NCBI GenBank assembly: GCA_015658765.1
Contig: DQOE01000153.1
Coordinates: forward strand, 1-6,064
Length of the DNA: 6,064 nucleotides
Origin: Verrucomicrobiota bacterium
GTDB lineage: Bacteria > Verrucomicrobiota > Verrucomicrobiia > Limisphaerales > UBA1096
Reading direction: 5' to 3'
Position numbers and translations under genes: made by a program. Below the pieces are notes generated by a model. It made no database searches and was not told the DNA's origin. It saw only the letters and a list, made by a program, of their open reading frames with translations. This document shows, one piece after another, positions 5,378 to 6,064 of this stretch. How positions within the stretch are numbered: position 1 is the stretch's first letter; each line of letters starts with the position of its first letter.

Positions 5378-6064
5378 TTAGGCAGTGCGGCCCTTGAAGG
5401 TCAGCTCGGCCACGCCGGACTTGTCCAGCTCGCCGATGCCTTTTTCGATCATCTTGTCGAACTGCCCTTTGGACGCGGCGGCCATCGGGAGGTTGAGACC
5501 TTCCGCTTGGCCAAGCGCCAGCGCGATACCGGAATCCTTCGCGGCGTGTGCGCCGGAGAAGTAGCATTCGTGGTCGCGGTCGCGCATGTCCTCGCCATCG
5601 GTCTCGAGCACGCGGGAATTGGCGCCGGTCTGCGAGAAAATTTCCATCACCGTGTTAAGGTCGAGGCCAAGCGCATCGGCCAGACCCAGCCCCTCGGCCA
5701 GGCCGGCGGTGTTGATGTTCATCACCATGTTGACCAGCGCCTTCACTTGGGCCGCCTTGCCGGAGGTGCCGACGTAGCGCTTGTTGACCGACAATTTGCC
5801 GAGCAACTCCTCGACCTTTTCGTAGGTGGCCTTGTCGCCGCCGAGCATCAGGTAGAGCGTGCCGTCGCGTGCCTGGGTGATGCTGGAGGCCATGCAGCCC
5901 TCGAGCGACTCCGCGCCGGCGGCCTTGGCCAGGGCCTCGACCTCGATGTGCACCGCCGGGCTAATCGTTGCGCAGTTGATGAATACACGGCCCTCGGCGC
6001 CGGTGAGCAGGCTGTCGCCCTCGCTGGCGAAGATCGTGTGCATTGAGGCGTCGTCGATCACGAC
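5378..6064 (-). CDS. 3-hydroxyisobutyrate dehydrogenase-like NAD(P)-dependent oxidoreductase, 5' end cut by window edge
   Basis: This is a member of the beta-hydroxyacid dehydrogenase (HIBADH/6-phosphogluconate dehydrogenase-like) family, which oxidises short hydroxyacids or reduces the matching semialdehydes with NAD(P). The visible 228 residues are the C-terminal part. The frame is open at base 6064, and the Rossmann N-terminus with its GxGxxG loop lies outside the window. In the fragment, INCATISP (29-36) is the family's DxSTxSP segment and DGTLYLMLGGD (67-77) follows the substrate loop. GTSGKAAQVKALVN (99-112) carries the expected catalytic Lys108 and the conserved Asn112. The C-terminal all-helical domain includes EGLGLADALGLD, a QTGANSRVLE stretch and an AKDSGIALALG segment. 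The usual PVSGG/S substrate motif is replaced by MASSI (58-62), so the substrate is probably not 3-hydroxyisobutyrate itself. It is followed by the CBM48 gene 107 bases downstream on the same strand. Confidence 0.92.
   Translation of the reverse strand, partial: VVIDDASMHTIFASEGDSLLTGAEGRVFINCATISPAVHIEVEALAKAAGAESLEGCMASSITQARDGTLYLMLGGDKATYEKVEELLGKLSVNKRYVGTSGKAAQVKALVNMVMNINTAGLAEGLGLADALGLDLNTVMEIFSQTGANSRVLETDGEDMRDRDHECYFSGAHAAKDSGIALALGQAEGLNLPMAAASKGQFDKMIEKGIGELDKSGVAELTFKGRTA

Noticed and set aside
1..6064. Possible multi-gene defence, mobile or metabolic island
   Set aside because: No transposase, integrase, repeat boundary, tRNA, toxin-antitoxin or nuclease gene is visible. The genes are mostly housekeeping or single-domain accessory types on both strands.

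Overview
The window reads as an ordinary stretch of chromosome from a Gram-negative bacterium. It holds six protein genes, two of them cut by the window edges. There is no RNA gene, insertion sequence, phage gene or CRISPR array. A secreted protein with an outer-membrane-like C-terminus points to a diderm cell. The gene mix (CBM9-like/DUF5916 protein, free-standing CBM48 protein, distinctive beta-hydroxyacid dehydrogenase, weak Shine-Dalgarno sequences) fits Verrucomicrobiota or a relative in the PVC/FCB groups. That placement is recalled from family distributions, was not tested, and is only moderately secure.

Layout from left to right. Positions 1-368 (minus) hold the N-terminal part of a 1-Cys (Prx6-type) peroxiredoxin. 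Positions 524-2704 (minus) hold a 726-residue secreted protein with an N-terminal CBM9-like domain and a DUF5916 beta-rich C-terminus. Positions 2855-4486 (minus) hold a complete glutamine-dependent NAD+ synthetase, nadE. Positions 4612-4887 (plus) hold a 91-residue unrecognised protein, divergent from nadE. Positions 4912-4941 form a strong symmetrical terminator serving the two converging genes. Positions 4956-5270 (minus) hold a 104-residue stand-alone CBM48/AMPK-beta-like domain protein. Positions 5378-6064 (minus) hold the C-terminal part of a 3-hydroxyisobutyrate dehydrogenase-like NAD(P) oxidoreductase.

The intergenic gaps are 155, 150, 125, 68 and 107 bases, all under 300. Apart from the terminator and two weak promoter candidates, I see only short hairpins without U-tracts in them.

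The genes do not form an obvious pathway. NadE makes NAD+, which the dehydrogenase family uses, but a divergent gene and a terminator separate them, so this is probably coincidence. The gaps of 107-155 bases between same-strand neighbours argue against tight operons. I did not find a new multi-gene system. The points most worth checking are the small unknown protein, the CBM48 protein lacking two of the sugar-contacting residues known from AMPK beta, the altered substrate motif of the dehydrogenase, and the lower G+C of the DUF5916 gene compared with nadE.
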